Below are positions 14,124 to 26,600 of a stretch of 64,000 nucleotides of DNA, one piece after another (position 1 is the stretch's first letter; each line of letters starts with the position of its first letter). A program made the translations under genes and the position numbers. The stretch spans positions 1 through 64,000 of the forward strand of contig QLIY01000186.1 in assembly GCA_003260075.1 (NCBI GenBank), written 5' to 3'. The notes beneath the pieces are model-generated. The model did not search any database, had not been told where the DNA came from, and saw only the letters and a program-made list of their open reading frames with translations. Origin of the DNA: Phallusia mammillata (lineage: Eukaryota; Chordata; Ascidiacea; Phlebobranchia; Ascidiidae).

Positions 14124-14158
14124 AAATAGGTTGTTGCTGCCAGGCATAATTTCAAAGG

Positions 14159-14500
14159 TATAGAGCTCTTCTGGCAATTGCATTTTTTACCGACGTCCTA
14201 TACAGGTCGCCTTCATTAGGGTAAGTCACGCTAAATGCGCGTGGCACTTTGCACGATAAACAAAGGAAGAAAGAATTAAACGCAAGTACGTCACAACGCA
14301 ACGAAACCACTGTGCGACAACGATTGATTGGTCTGTGAAGAGGTGACGTTAGCACGCTTGTGACGTGCTTGCGTTTAATTCTTTCATTCTTTGTGTATTG
14401 TGCAAAGTGCTACGCGCATTCCTTGTTATTTACCCTGATGAAGGCGACCTGCAAGGACGTCGAAACGTCGGTATGAAAAAAATGCCAGAAGAGCTCTATA
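14159..14500. mobile_element. Foldback element, right copy
   Basis: 342 bp whose two halves are largely inverse copies: tatagagctcttctggc against gccagaagagctctata, gtcgccttcattaggg against ccctgatgaaggcgac, and acgcaagtacgtcac against gtgacgtgcttgcgt. It sits just beside MITE 13793-14123. Confidence 0.65.
14433..14472 (+). ncRNA. Hammerhead-ribozyme-like motif in foldback element
   Basis: CTGATGA (14435-14441) is followed by a possible stem (ggcgacc/ggacgtc, one mismatch) and then CGAAACGTC. This is the order of the hammerhead core: CUGAnGA, stem II, GAAA. The other three arms of this element family in the window have lost one of the core pieces. There is one unpaired A before stem II and stem III would be only about 2 bp, so activity is doubtful. 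Confidence 0.35.
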
Positions 14501-15537
14501 ACTTTGAGCACCGCAGTTTGTTGTAAACATCACAATCATGTTCTATTACAGTATTACCGCTAAAAACTAGATTTAACGTTCCAAAAATTTGCCTGGTCGT
14601 GTGATTATATGTAAGTTACTTCAAAATTATTACTGCATTCAGGGACTGAAATGAATTTGTGAAGTCTACAACAACTTGACATATTAAAAACTTGTAACAA
14701 CGGAAGCGCTGTCGGTTGAGACCCTTTTTTTCACTCATACTGAAAAGTCTTGAAAAATTTCTCTCAGAATTTGCTCAATTTTACTGGTTTCCACATAAGT
14801 CGAATTTGATGACGAATATCTGAAACAAACGACACTTATCGGTTAAAAGCAAACAATAAAAAGAAGTTTGGAGAAAAAAAAACAGTCCTTTCCTGCTGTT
14901 TGTGAATTTTATGTAAAAAATAATATAAAATAATATTGAACGATGCTCAAATGGCGAATTTCTTGATCAGGTAGCATTTACGAATCGTTTTCGGGATCCA
15001 AACCAAAACATTTTCGCCTTTTTAAAAACCTTTTTAGACAACGTTCTAAATTTGTGGCATTCTGAAAACGTCACCGTTTCTTACGTGGATGCCAGAATGT
15101 AGTTGAAGTAGACGTTGTGAGCGTTTCCGTACATGTAGACTTGGTTATAAGTACGATATGTAGCCCTGTAACTGTCCAAGTAACGTAGTGAACTATTTCC
15201 GTTTGAGCCAAGTATCTAAACAACAAAACGTATACCACATATACTGTGTCAAAAAATGAAATTAGGCAACAAATCATTTTTAATAAATTACAAAATCCCA
15301 GCAAAATTAATAATAAATGTGTTTAACCGAGAAAGTTCGTTTTTACTATTTTCACCGTAAATTTAATTGCTATACAGAATGAACTTGGCTCGTTTGACTT
15401 TATAAAGAAATCTAGGGGATTGTTTGCGCATAGGAAGTTTCGAAGGTTTTCTTACTTGTCAGAAACGCACCTTACAAGTTTATACCATTGAAGCTTCAGT
15501 TTAATCATTTTTCGGCTACAAAATCATAATTATTTAT

Positions 15538-15705
15538 TCATCGACTCACTGGACTTGACACTGTGAAGAATATTTGTATGATGGAAGGGTTGCCGGCTCC
15601 GTAAACTTGATACAACACATAATGTATGTTGTATGATCCAACCAATAAAGATCCGGTATCCCAGCTGTAGTTTCCTCTGCCGCTTGTTCGCGTATAACCA
15701 TTTTC
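15538..15705 (-). CDS. Right gene exon 12, C-terminus and stop
   Basis: 168 nt encoding 55 residues and TGA. It starts ENGYTRTSGRGNYSWDTG and ends TVSSPVSR. Alternating hydrophobic residues (YNIHYVLYQVYG) suggest beta strands. The left block has no counterpart, since the homologous sequence jumps from about 15393 to 15704. Confidence 0.68.
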   Translation of the reverse strand, partial: ENGYTRTSGRGNYSWDTGSLLVGSYNIHYVLYQVYGAGNPSIIQIFFTVSSPVSR

Positions 15706-17565
15706 CTGCAAAAGTAATTGTTAAAAATCGAATAATTTAGACTTCTGCAAAGCAACGATTCGGAACGTCTGTTTACAAACTACGACAGAAATATAATAAA
15801 ACCAATCTTGACTTTCCGATAAAAATATGTGTTTAGCATTTTGTTTCAACTCAACTTTATATTTATATTCTACTTTGCAATGGCCAGTCATTTGACTACA
15901 ACATATAAGTTATTATAACTGTGCGTTTTGCAGCAAAATCAAATCAACAACTGTAAGTATGTTATTGATATGTTACCCGGATGTAATACCGTCGAGATCC
16001 TCCATCGCGATTTAATACCAACATGGACAAGACGAATGGGTGCCCAGCTTTGCATACCGTCAAAAAATTGCCCAGTGGATCGCTAAGCAAAATATGTGTC
16101 AGATAGGCTTCATGATATGCCAGTAGTGTATGCTATGCAGGCCAAATATCTTTTATTTTCTTTCATTCTACGTGTCTTTTATGTCATTTTCAGTAACAAA
16201 GTGACACCTACCTGTAGGTCGTATTGTAATAGACTTTCATCGTAGATTGAGAGTCTGTCCACACATCAATCTGAATGTACAAAAAAGTAGATCGTATTAT
16301 ATTTGTTGTTTCTCTACGTGTCAATGTATACAACCTAATAAATCTATCCCCCCCCCCTGTCATTTTCAGTAACAAAGTGACACCTACCTGTAGGTCGTAT
16401 TGTAAAAGACTGTCACTGAAGATTGAGAGTATGCCCACACATAAACCTTAATGTACGAAAAAGTAGATCGTATTATATTTGTTGTTCCTCTCCGTGTCAA
16501 TGTATACAACTTAATAAATCTATTACATCACCTAATAAATCTAATCCTGCAGGCAACAGTTTAATTAACATAACAAAGTACCTCATTTCCTCCGTTGTAC
16601 ATATTATTTCCACCATCCCTTATATAGTAATTACCACCGTCGTAACTATATCGGTAGTAGTTGGGCAAACTGCTGGGAAAGATGCTTGACGCAGATTTTG
16701 AAAGGTCATCAAAAAATGAAAAGTCTGCAAAAGAATTGCTTATATACAAAACTCGATTGAACTGTTTGATGTGGCTCTAAATAAATCTAAATTCGAAGTC
16801 GTTTCTTGCTTTTTATTTTATTATCTGCGAAGTTAATTAGGTATTAGGTACCAAGGCAGGATAANTAGTAATTACCACCGTCGTAATTATATCGGTAGTA
16901 GTTGGGCAAACTGCTGGGAAAGATACTTGACGCAGATTTTGAAAGGTCATCAAAAAATGAAAAGTCTGCAAAAGAATTGCTTATATACAAAACTCGATTG
17001 AACTGTTTGATGTGGCTCTAAATAAATCTAAATTCGAAGTCGTTTCTTGCTTTTTATTTTATTATCTGCGAAGTTAATTAGGTATTAGGTACCAAGGCAG
17101 GATAAATTGCTATTTTCCAAAAGCACGTGGTGAGGTACAAATATCAGAGGTCGTGGGTTCACGTGATATCGATACAGATATATGGGTTGAGAACGTAAAG
17201 ATAAACTTACTTTCAATCCCCGAAGTGACTTGTGCGGAAATTATGCCCAAGTAATCTGTGGCGACAATTCAAAAATTAATAAAACTCCATTTTATTATAA
17301 AAAAAAACATATCTTACTGAATTTCAAATAAAACACTAGCATTTGGGACGAAACTATAACAGTCATGATAATATTTGTTTAAAAAAACTTTAAAAATACA
17401 CCATAGTAACTTAGATCTGCTCAAATGGAAACACAAATAAGGATGTAGTAATTCTTTTCATATTCATGAAATCTCGTTTCAAATTAAACGACCGCGCCGA
17501 TTCAGGGTCATTATAATTTATAGATCAAGCAAAAAAAAGATTTTGTTTGGCTTATGTCCGACATA

Positions 17566-17647
<82 letters not shown>

Positions 17648-20600
17648 TTCCGACTTTTCCAAAAAAAGTTAGGTATTGCACAATGTTATAATGTGTTTTT
17701 TGTAGAGATTTTTGCAGAGGAACCTCGGACTGAAAAATTGGACGTTTGTGAAAACAAATGGCTAATTTTAACGGGCGCGACAATAAATGTTCAAGCGATA
17801 GTCTTTCCGGCAGTTCGTTGACTGCAATCGCTTTGTTGCTACATCGTGTTTGTTTTTCTGTTTTGCGCCCTTATCTTTTCCTCGCCCATTTTTTCGTGTT
17901 TTTTATCAGCGCCATACCTGCCGGTCTGCAATTGCAGTCCAGTAAGACACAGGAAAAGTGTTTTAGCGGTTGGTTGGTCGGTTGATTGGGTGTGTGGTTT
18001 TTGTATCATTTTGCTTTTATCCCGCTTTTTATTTTGTTTTTAGACCCTGATCATGCTGTTTATAGCGAACTGCAATTGTTTTGATAAAACAAATAAAAAA
18101 TAGCGACAGATTTAATGGCTTTTCACACTGATTCTTCATAAATAAGGATATGAGGTTTTGGGTGTTCGTTTTACCTTGTAAGTATGAAAGTTTTGATCCC
18201 ATGGTTGACATGTTGTCTTGCAATGTGTCTAAACAACGTAAACAGTAATGTTACAAATCGCCCGATTTCACTTTTTCTGTGTTAAAAGGAATCACTAAGA
18301 GTGAGCAGCACAAAAATGTAGGAGACGGCCAGTGAACTACTGTAGAGTATAACATGAACATTTATCTTCAGGCCAGGTTCTTAACGCAGGATCAATAAAA
18401 AATAGGTGCCCGTTATATACATGTCATCATTTATTCAAGAATGTTAACTTAAGCTTGCAGACGTTGGAAAAAGGTATGTATTGAAAGATTGTTATAATAA
18501 ACTGACAATCCGGTTTGCAGCATTTTAAATATGACTCGAAACTCAACAATCAATCTCCTTCAAGGAAATATTTCAGCTTTATTTCCATGAGGTGCAACTC
18601 TACATCATTTATTTGATGAACAATCACCTTATGAAACTTTATGTCGCTATTTCGGGACCAATAACCTTTAAATCTATCCATGTCGCTAGCCTTGGGGATC
18701 AATCATTCTGCGCAACGTATTACAATAGCATTCCAAAAAGTAAGGATAAACTTACACACATTTTTATTTACATTGTCATTTCTTTACACATATTCATATT
18801 AAACAGTTTGTGATCGAGTAAATATACAAAATTAGCATTACCTTGTTTTGATACCATGGTCGACATATTGTGCTGCAATGTACCTAAACAAAATAGACAA
18901 GGATGTTACTATGAACTACTTTTTACCAGGTTTGTTTGCAATGCCAACAAAACGAACTGTTGTTTAGTTAGGGGGAACGAGACGCTTGAGGTTGAGATTC
19001 AATTTAAGAGCGTGAGGACTGACGTACGTATAATAAGGTTTTTATTTTAATTACGTTCTCAATGCTCGGTCAAAGACAAACATTTGATTGATTAACACTT
19101 GTTTAAGATAATAATCCAAAAATGTGATAAACCGATCATTTGCTTTGCAGCACTTATTCGAGAGTCGAAACTCAACCAGCAACCTGCTTCAAGGAAGTAT
19201 CTTAACTGAATTATGCAATTTTTAATGTGGTTGTTGCGACAAGAAACGCCTTACGAAAGCTTTTCATAACGCTTTTATGCACCAATCAATTTACTAATGA
19301 TGTGTCAGGTTTGTTGCAGCTCGGGATTAATTTTTGTAATTGAAACCTATTGTTTGCAGTCACCTCTGGCGAATCACAAAGACATCCCCCCCCCCTAAAA
19401 GGAATCACTAAGAGTGAGCAGCACAAAAATGTAGGAGACGGCCTGTGAACTACTGTAGAGTATAACTTGAACATTTTTTCTTTTTGTCACGTTCTCAACG
19501 CAGGACCACGTAAACACTTGTGGACGTTATAGACACGTTATCACTTGTTCAAAAATGTTAACCTAAGCTTGCAAGACGTTGGAAAAAAGATATGCGTTAA
19601 GAAAATGTTATAATAAACTGACAAACTGCTTTGCAGCATTTCAAATAAGACTCGAAACTCAACAATTAATCCCCTTCAAGGAAGTATTTCAACTTTATTT
19701 TTATGAGGTGCAGCTCTCCATTATTTATTTGGAGAACAATCACCTTACGAAACCTCACGTCGCTATGTGGAGACCAATAACATTTAAAACCTATCCATGT
19801 CGCTAGTCTTGGGGATCAATCATTCTGCGCAACGTATTACAATAGCATTCCAAAAAGTAAGGATAAAGTTACACACATTTTTATTTACATTGTCATTTCT
19901 TTACACATATCCATATTAAGAGTTTGTGATCGAGTAACTATCCAAAATTTGCATTACCTTGTTTTGATTCCATGTTCGACATATTGTGCTGCAGTGTACC
20001 TAAGCAAAGTAGACAAGGATGTTACTATGAACTACTTTTTACCAGGTTTGTTAGCAATGCCAACAAGACACAAACTGTTGTTTAGTTAGGGGGAACAAGA
20101 CGATTGAAGTTGAGATTCAATTTTAAAGCGTGATGACAGACGTACGTATAATAAGGTTTTTATTTGAATTACGTTCTCAAAGCTCGATCAAAGACAAACA
20201 TTTGATTGATTAACACTTGTTTAACATTATAATCCAAAAATGTGATAAACCGACCATTTGCTTTGCAGCACTTATTCGAGAGTCGAAACTCAACCAGCAA
20301 CCTGCTTCAAGGATGTATCTTAACTGAATTGTGCAATTTTTAATGTGGTTGTTATGACAAGAAACGCCTTACGAAACCTTTTCATATCGCTTTTATGCAC
20401 CAATCAATTTACTAATGATGTATCAGGTTTGTTTTAGCTCGGGATTAATTTTTGTAATTAAAACCTGTTGTTTTCAGTCACATCTGGCGAATCACAAAGA
20501 CATTTATTCAATCGATTATCCGACTGTTTCATATCCAACAACCATCAAAGATCCATAAGGGTAATCTTTGTTTAAAAAACAATGCTTTTCCAACCACATT

Positions 20601-23600
20601 CTCCCCAATAGTTTGCATGTTGCCGGTTTAAAAATTATAACATGAAGCAAATGTCACTAACTTTGATAATTTGTATGTTGCTCTTGAATCGACTTCAAAC
20701 CGCTGGTCACGGAACTCACGAGTTGAGCTGCGTTTAAGATGAAATAAAAATAGATAAAACGCGTACGAGTGTCCAATAAAAGTTTCGCACATTAGTTCTC
20801 TTTAGCAAAAATAAACTTATACACTTATAAGTTTCGATTCCATGCTTGACATATTGTGTTGCAATGTGCCTAAACAAAGTGGACAAAAACGTTATAATCA
20901 ACTAAATGTTAAAAGGCTTGTATACAATGCTAAAAAAACACCAACAAATTTGTTAGTTAGGAGTGGAAGCGCGCTTGTGGTTGATATTCATTTCAAAAAC
21001 ATGAAAGAGGTCATGAAATATGAAGTACGTAAACAGCTATCAATTTAATTACGTTCTCAATGCAGGATCATGGATAAAACGTTTGATCGTTAAAAATAGT
21101 TCAACACTTGTTTAGGAATCTGATGCAAAATTGTTATAATAAACTTATCGAAACTTAATAAGCCGTCTGTTACAAAGAAGTATTTTAACTACATTAACCA
21201 ATTTTTCATGTGGCATTTTAGACAACAAACGCCTTACGAAACCTTTTCATCCAGCTATTTTTGCGTCAATCAATTTATTAAACTTTAATGGTTTATGTTT
21301 ATGAAATTGCGCTATTGCAAAAAGAATAGGATTCAAAACATTGTATGTTTCTGGTTTTAAAAATTGTAACATGAAAGCAAATGTTCAAGTCACTAACTTT
21401 GATACTTTGCATGTTTCTTCTGAATCGACTTTAAACCGCTGGTCACGGAGATGAGTTGAGCTGCGTTTAAAATGAAACAAAAGTGGTTAAAACGCGCACC
21501 CCCCCCCCCAACCGCTGGTCACGGAACTCACGAGTTGAGCTGCGTTTAAGATGAAATTAAAACAGATAAAACGCGTACGATAGAGCCTAAAATATCACTA
21601 TGATAATGGGACATTGGTAACAAAAATTTATCTTTCATAGCTGTTAAACTTGTTTAAATATGTTCAATAATTTGCACTCATTGCTAGATTAAAGAAACAT
21701 GTTTAAATGTGGATAAACGACAAAATTTTGATTATGACTAGAAACAAATATTTTATCTCATACATCAGTGATAAACCGGTTCCAAATCAGGTAGTACAAG
21801 CCCGAAATCCCAATACACATACAATTAAGGATAAACGACACCTTTGGAAATGTGGTAGAGAAAAAATGTAAATTGCGTTATCGTTTTACCTTTTACGTCG
21901 AGAAGTTTTGATTTCATGCTTGACATATTGTGTTGCAATGTGCCTAAACAAAGTGGACAAAAACGTTATAATGAACTAATTTTTGAAAGGCTAGTATACA
22001 ATGCTAAAAAAACACCAACAAATTTGTTAGTTAGTATAGGGGATGGGCATTCACTTCAAAAACATAAGAAAGAGGTCATGAAATATAAAGTACGTTAACA
22101 GCTATCAATTTAATTACGTTCTCAATGCAGGATCATGGATAAAATGTTTGATCGTTTTAGATAGTTCAACACTTGTTTAACAATATGATGCAAAATTGTT
22201 ATAATAAACTTATCGAAACTTTACTCGAAAGCCGTCTGTTACAAAGAAGTATTTTAACTACATTAACCAATTTTTCATGTGGCATTTTAGACAACAAACG
22301 CCTTACGAAACCTTTACATCCAGCTATTTTAGCGTCAATCAATTTATTAAACTTTAATGGCTTAGTTTATGAAATTGCGCTATTGCAAAAAGAATAGGAT
22401 TCGACACATTGCATGTTTCCCCCCCCCCCCAATTGTAACATGAAAGCAAATGTTCAAGTCACTAACTTTGATACTTTGAATGTTTCTTCTGAATCGACTT
22501 CAAACCGCTGGTTACGGAACTCAGTTGAGCTGCGTTAAAAATGAAATAAATGAGTATTCAATAAAGTTTCGCACATTACTCTATAGCAAAAATAAACGTA
22601 TACATTCGTAGGTTGCGTGTGGTACTCCAGAGCCTAAAATATTAACAAAGTTAGTAACAAAGTTTTACCTTCCAAAGCTGTCAATGTTGTTTGAATTGAT
22701 TTTATGTTGTTGTTTGTTGCGGTGAGACGACTCGAATAATTCGCATTCATTGCTAGATGAAAGAAACATGTTAAAATGTGGATAGACGACAGAGGTTAAT
22801 TCTCACTTAATTAAAACCAATATTTTAATATCGGACACGAGTGATGAAACAATACAAATGCAGCATCTAAACCAGTGGTTCTCAAACTTTTTATGCATGC
22901 GGCACATTAAAAAACTAAAATATGTTGTCGTGGCACACTTTGCAGGTAAACATAACAAAAGTTGTTTAAAAATGGTAATTTTCAACCTAATCGTGATGGG
23001 TAAGGATGCTTTCAATTAACAAATAACAAAAATATGAGCTTTGAAACGTTGTCATACACACCAGTCTTTCATTCTGAAGTCTTAAAACACCAGGAAATGT
23101 TTGCACTTTAAAACAAGAAGATTTCGCGGCACACTTGGAAACCTCACACGGCACACTAGTGTGCCGCGGCACACAGTTTGAGAATCACTGATCTAAACAT
23201 ACATGAAGTTTTATTTTTTTAAGTGTAAGAAAACCTGCGTGACCTCTGTAGCTGGGCTCGTAATGAATTTAATTTTAAAGTGATTTTGCGATTCACATCT
23301 TGTGGAAACAAACCTCTTGTTTTTATTACTAAGGTGTATGATGTTAGGTGTGATTACAGTACGTCCGGCCCATTGAAAACGTTATACCGAATATCCCGGT
23401 CACCAAGCATTCACCACCATATGGCAAGGCGTAGGCTAGAAAATTCTGACCTGCGCTGGGTTTTGAACCCAGCACGCCAGGAGTCTTTCGCGCTCTTCCA
23501 ACTGGGCCGACCCCAGTCATTTATTGATGTTCGTGTTTGGTAATGTTTATATTTCAGTAGTACTATCATAAAGTAAATGAACTACATAACAGACGTATCA

Positions 23601-26600
23601 TGATTTAGAAAAGTTTCAAAACTTCAACAGACACTTTCAGCGACGTGCTTCCTCAATCTTACCTTTCCACATGGTCAAACTTCTCTCAGCAGATTGAATT
23701 GCTTCAGTTGAACTGGTGATTTGTTTCAACAAGGTGATTTGCAAAGCTGGAAACATACATATAAATTAAGCTGATTAGAACAGTCTAATTTAGAACAGTT
23801 TTGGTGTGACTCTGATTTGCGTGGTTTAACACATTTTATGCAATATAAGCTGGTATACCAGCTTTTGTAAACTAAATGTTTGCTTTGGTACATGGACAGT
23901 GTAGACGAACATTTCAAACTATTATTTACGTTTTAATGGTCTAAACCGATTATGTTTTACGGTGAAAAATTAAGTTAATAGTCTTATTCTGTGGACACAG
24001 GAGAACACTGTATACCACACTTGCGAAGACTTTCAGTGAGTAAAGTTTTGCAAAAGTATAGCCTAAATGCCAAGCATTCGCTTCATAACAATTAAATCAC
24101 GATTCGAAACTCAACAATCAATCTGCCTAGAACAGGGGTCGCCAACCTTTACTCTCAAAGAGCCACTCGGACCAGTTTCACGTAGTAAAATAAACACTGG
24201 GGGCCACAAAGCCGTTTTAAAATTGAAAATAAAATGCAAAACGTTTTTAGTCTGATAACATTCGACATTTTGTTGTTAGCTAGTGTTTCACTGCATATTA
24301 GACACACTGATATACTAGTCTTCTCAGCAGGGAAAACAACTTTACGTAGTGTTGCATATTCTGTTTTTGCAGATTTTTAATCCTTTGTTTACGCGTTTGT
24401 TGCATAACAATTAACAAACAGCTATTGTTACGCCCGCACACACACTGCAAACAAAAACAGTATTGTCTCATATTGCGTGTTAACCTGTGAGCCACCAGTT
24501 TGCCTTTTTCAGACTTCACGTTTGATGGTATAGAGGCGGGGTTGCAGGTAACTACAACAAGCGAGTACAGACATGCTACTGCACTTCAATTTTCGTGTTC
24601 GACTTTTGTGTTCGGCATAACCGTCCCATAATTTTTATTCAAATGCACAACATTTGGTAAATTCAAAAACTGAGCCGCATCAGAGGGATCAAAGAGCCGC
24701 ATGCGGCTCCGGAGCCGCGGGTTGGCGACCCCTGGCCTAGAAGAAGCATTGCAGTTTTAGTTTCGTGTTGATGCATTATTCCTGTGGCTGTTTCAGGATT
24801 ATTCATTTTCCGAACCTTTTCAAATCGGTATAGCTTGGGATCAATCATTTCACGAAACCCATTGAGTAAATGTATTCATGTAGGGAGATGGGGTACAATA
24901 AGTAAAATAGTTTTAAAATCTCTGCACGACACCAGTTTCAATTGCCTTTCTATTTTTCAATTTTTTTCTCTTATTTAACATTCTGGACATTTCAGGTTTT
25001 TGGTGCAAAATACTTACAGTAAGTTTTTAGTGAGTATAACATGTAAAAGACATTGAAATAAATCGTATTTTTTACCATTGTTTGTTCCGAAAAGCAAACG
25101 ACTTTTACCAAATTTTGAAATGTGAAACAGATACCAGAAAATAAATAAAATGGTCCAATCTTACCTTGTCTTGTTTCCATTTCCACTTTTGCAGAAATCT
25201 AGTAAAAAAACTGTATTTTTGATGTACCGACATTTTCAATATTACCATAAAATGTTTTGACCCGACTACATTTATGTGCATGTGAGTATTTTACATATAC
25301 CACAGCAGAGCCGTATCACGCCTTTTATATATGGACCTAATATAGGCTCAGAGTTTATGCATGTAGCGAAGTTATGCTATTGTTGTACTACTACATTATT
25401 TACTTTGTTAGAAAACGATACTGAAAGGTTCATTTTTCGACCCTCTTCAAACTATATCAATTTTTATCATACTTTAATATGAGGTGAAAAAATGATTTGT
25501 GTGCTGAACAAATTAATTTTTGCACAGTCATACCGAGAAATGAATGGCGACAAATCCGACTGTGAAAATGAGAAGTGGAAAGATTAGACTCAACCACATC
25601 AGTTTGCGATTGCTTTGGACGCTTTTACTAGTCTCCCTTATCATGGTTTCAAGTTTTTCGTTGTTTCTCACTCTGGAGGTGGGTTGAACATTTTCTGCAA
25701 AGCACAAGACAACATAAATATGACAAACTACACATGTAACTTCCAAATGGCCTGAATAGGTGATGCGATTTTCAGTGACAGCAACATTACAGAAGTGTGA
25801 TACGCCAGCGTATGATCTATATTACATAAAAATTGTATTCCAGCTATAGGTCCAATGCCAATAGAAAGATATACATTTCATGCAGTTTAACTGCTGATTT
25901 AATATAATTAACATTGTGGTGATACCTTTCGAAAGACTCAAATATTGGGATAAAGCAGTGGTTCCCAAACTTTTTCATATTTTCAAAACGTCCCTTTGCC
26001 ATTATTTCGAGGGCTCACGGTCCTTAAGCCTAAATGTGTATTTCATAAAAACTAAAGTTGATTGCAGGATTTTAGCTAGTTATGCAAAATTGCGCATAAC
26101 AATTCTGCTTTGATTTAAACTTATTTAGTGGCACAAACCGGCGCCAAATAAGATTATAGAATTACTTCAACCGCGGTCCCACAACATTGCCTCACGGACC
26201 CCTAAAGGACCGCGGACCCCAGTTTGGGAACCGCTGGGATAAAGGAAGGCAAAAAGTATCATTTCGAAAGTGATGTATGATATTGCAACAAATACAGCTT
26301 GGATTTAAAACTCTCAAAAGTGCAAAAAAATATAAAATTTGCACACAATACAAATACAAAGCCTGTTCTAATAATGACCGTATGTTCAGTCAAAAAACGA
26401 CTATTTGCCACCTCTACACACACATAAAAAATCATCGGGTTGTCACACGGATGGCAACAAATTTAACAACATACTTGGTGTACATGCAAATTGGTAAAAA
26501 TAAAAAATGTTATATTCAGAAGGAAAAAATCAGAAATCAAAATTACGTCTGCAAATGTGGCATAGTTAAAACTCAAATCAGTAATCGCAATTTGTATGTA

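Larger units (their letters stand above)
16182..17104. repeat. Haplotype pairs over exons 9 and 10 of the right gene
   Basis: 16182-16347 pairs with 16358-16526 (run 16348-16357), and 16626-16864 with 16866-17104 (single n at 16865). Both pairs contain coding exons, so they give direct allele comparisons. Confidence 0.7.

Noticed and set aside
17511-17783. Poly-Gly or poly-Pro proteins read through long C runs (also near 45031-45333 and 57934-58504)
   Set aside because: These frames exist only because a gap is written as C. Their flanks show no coding signal.
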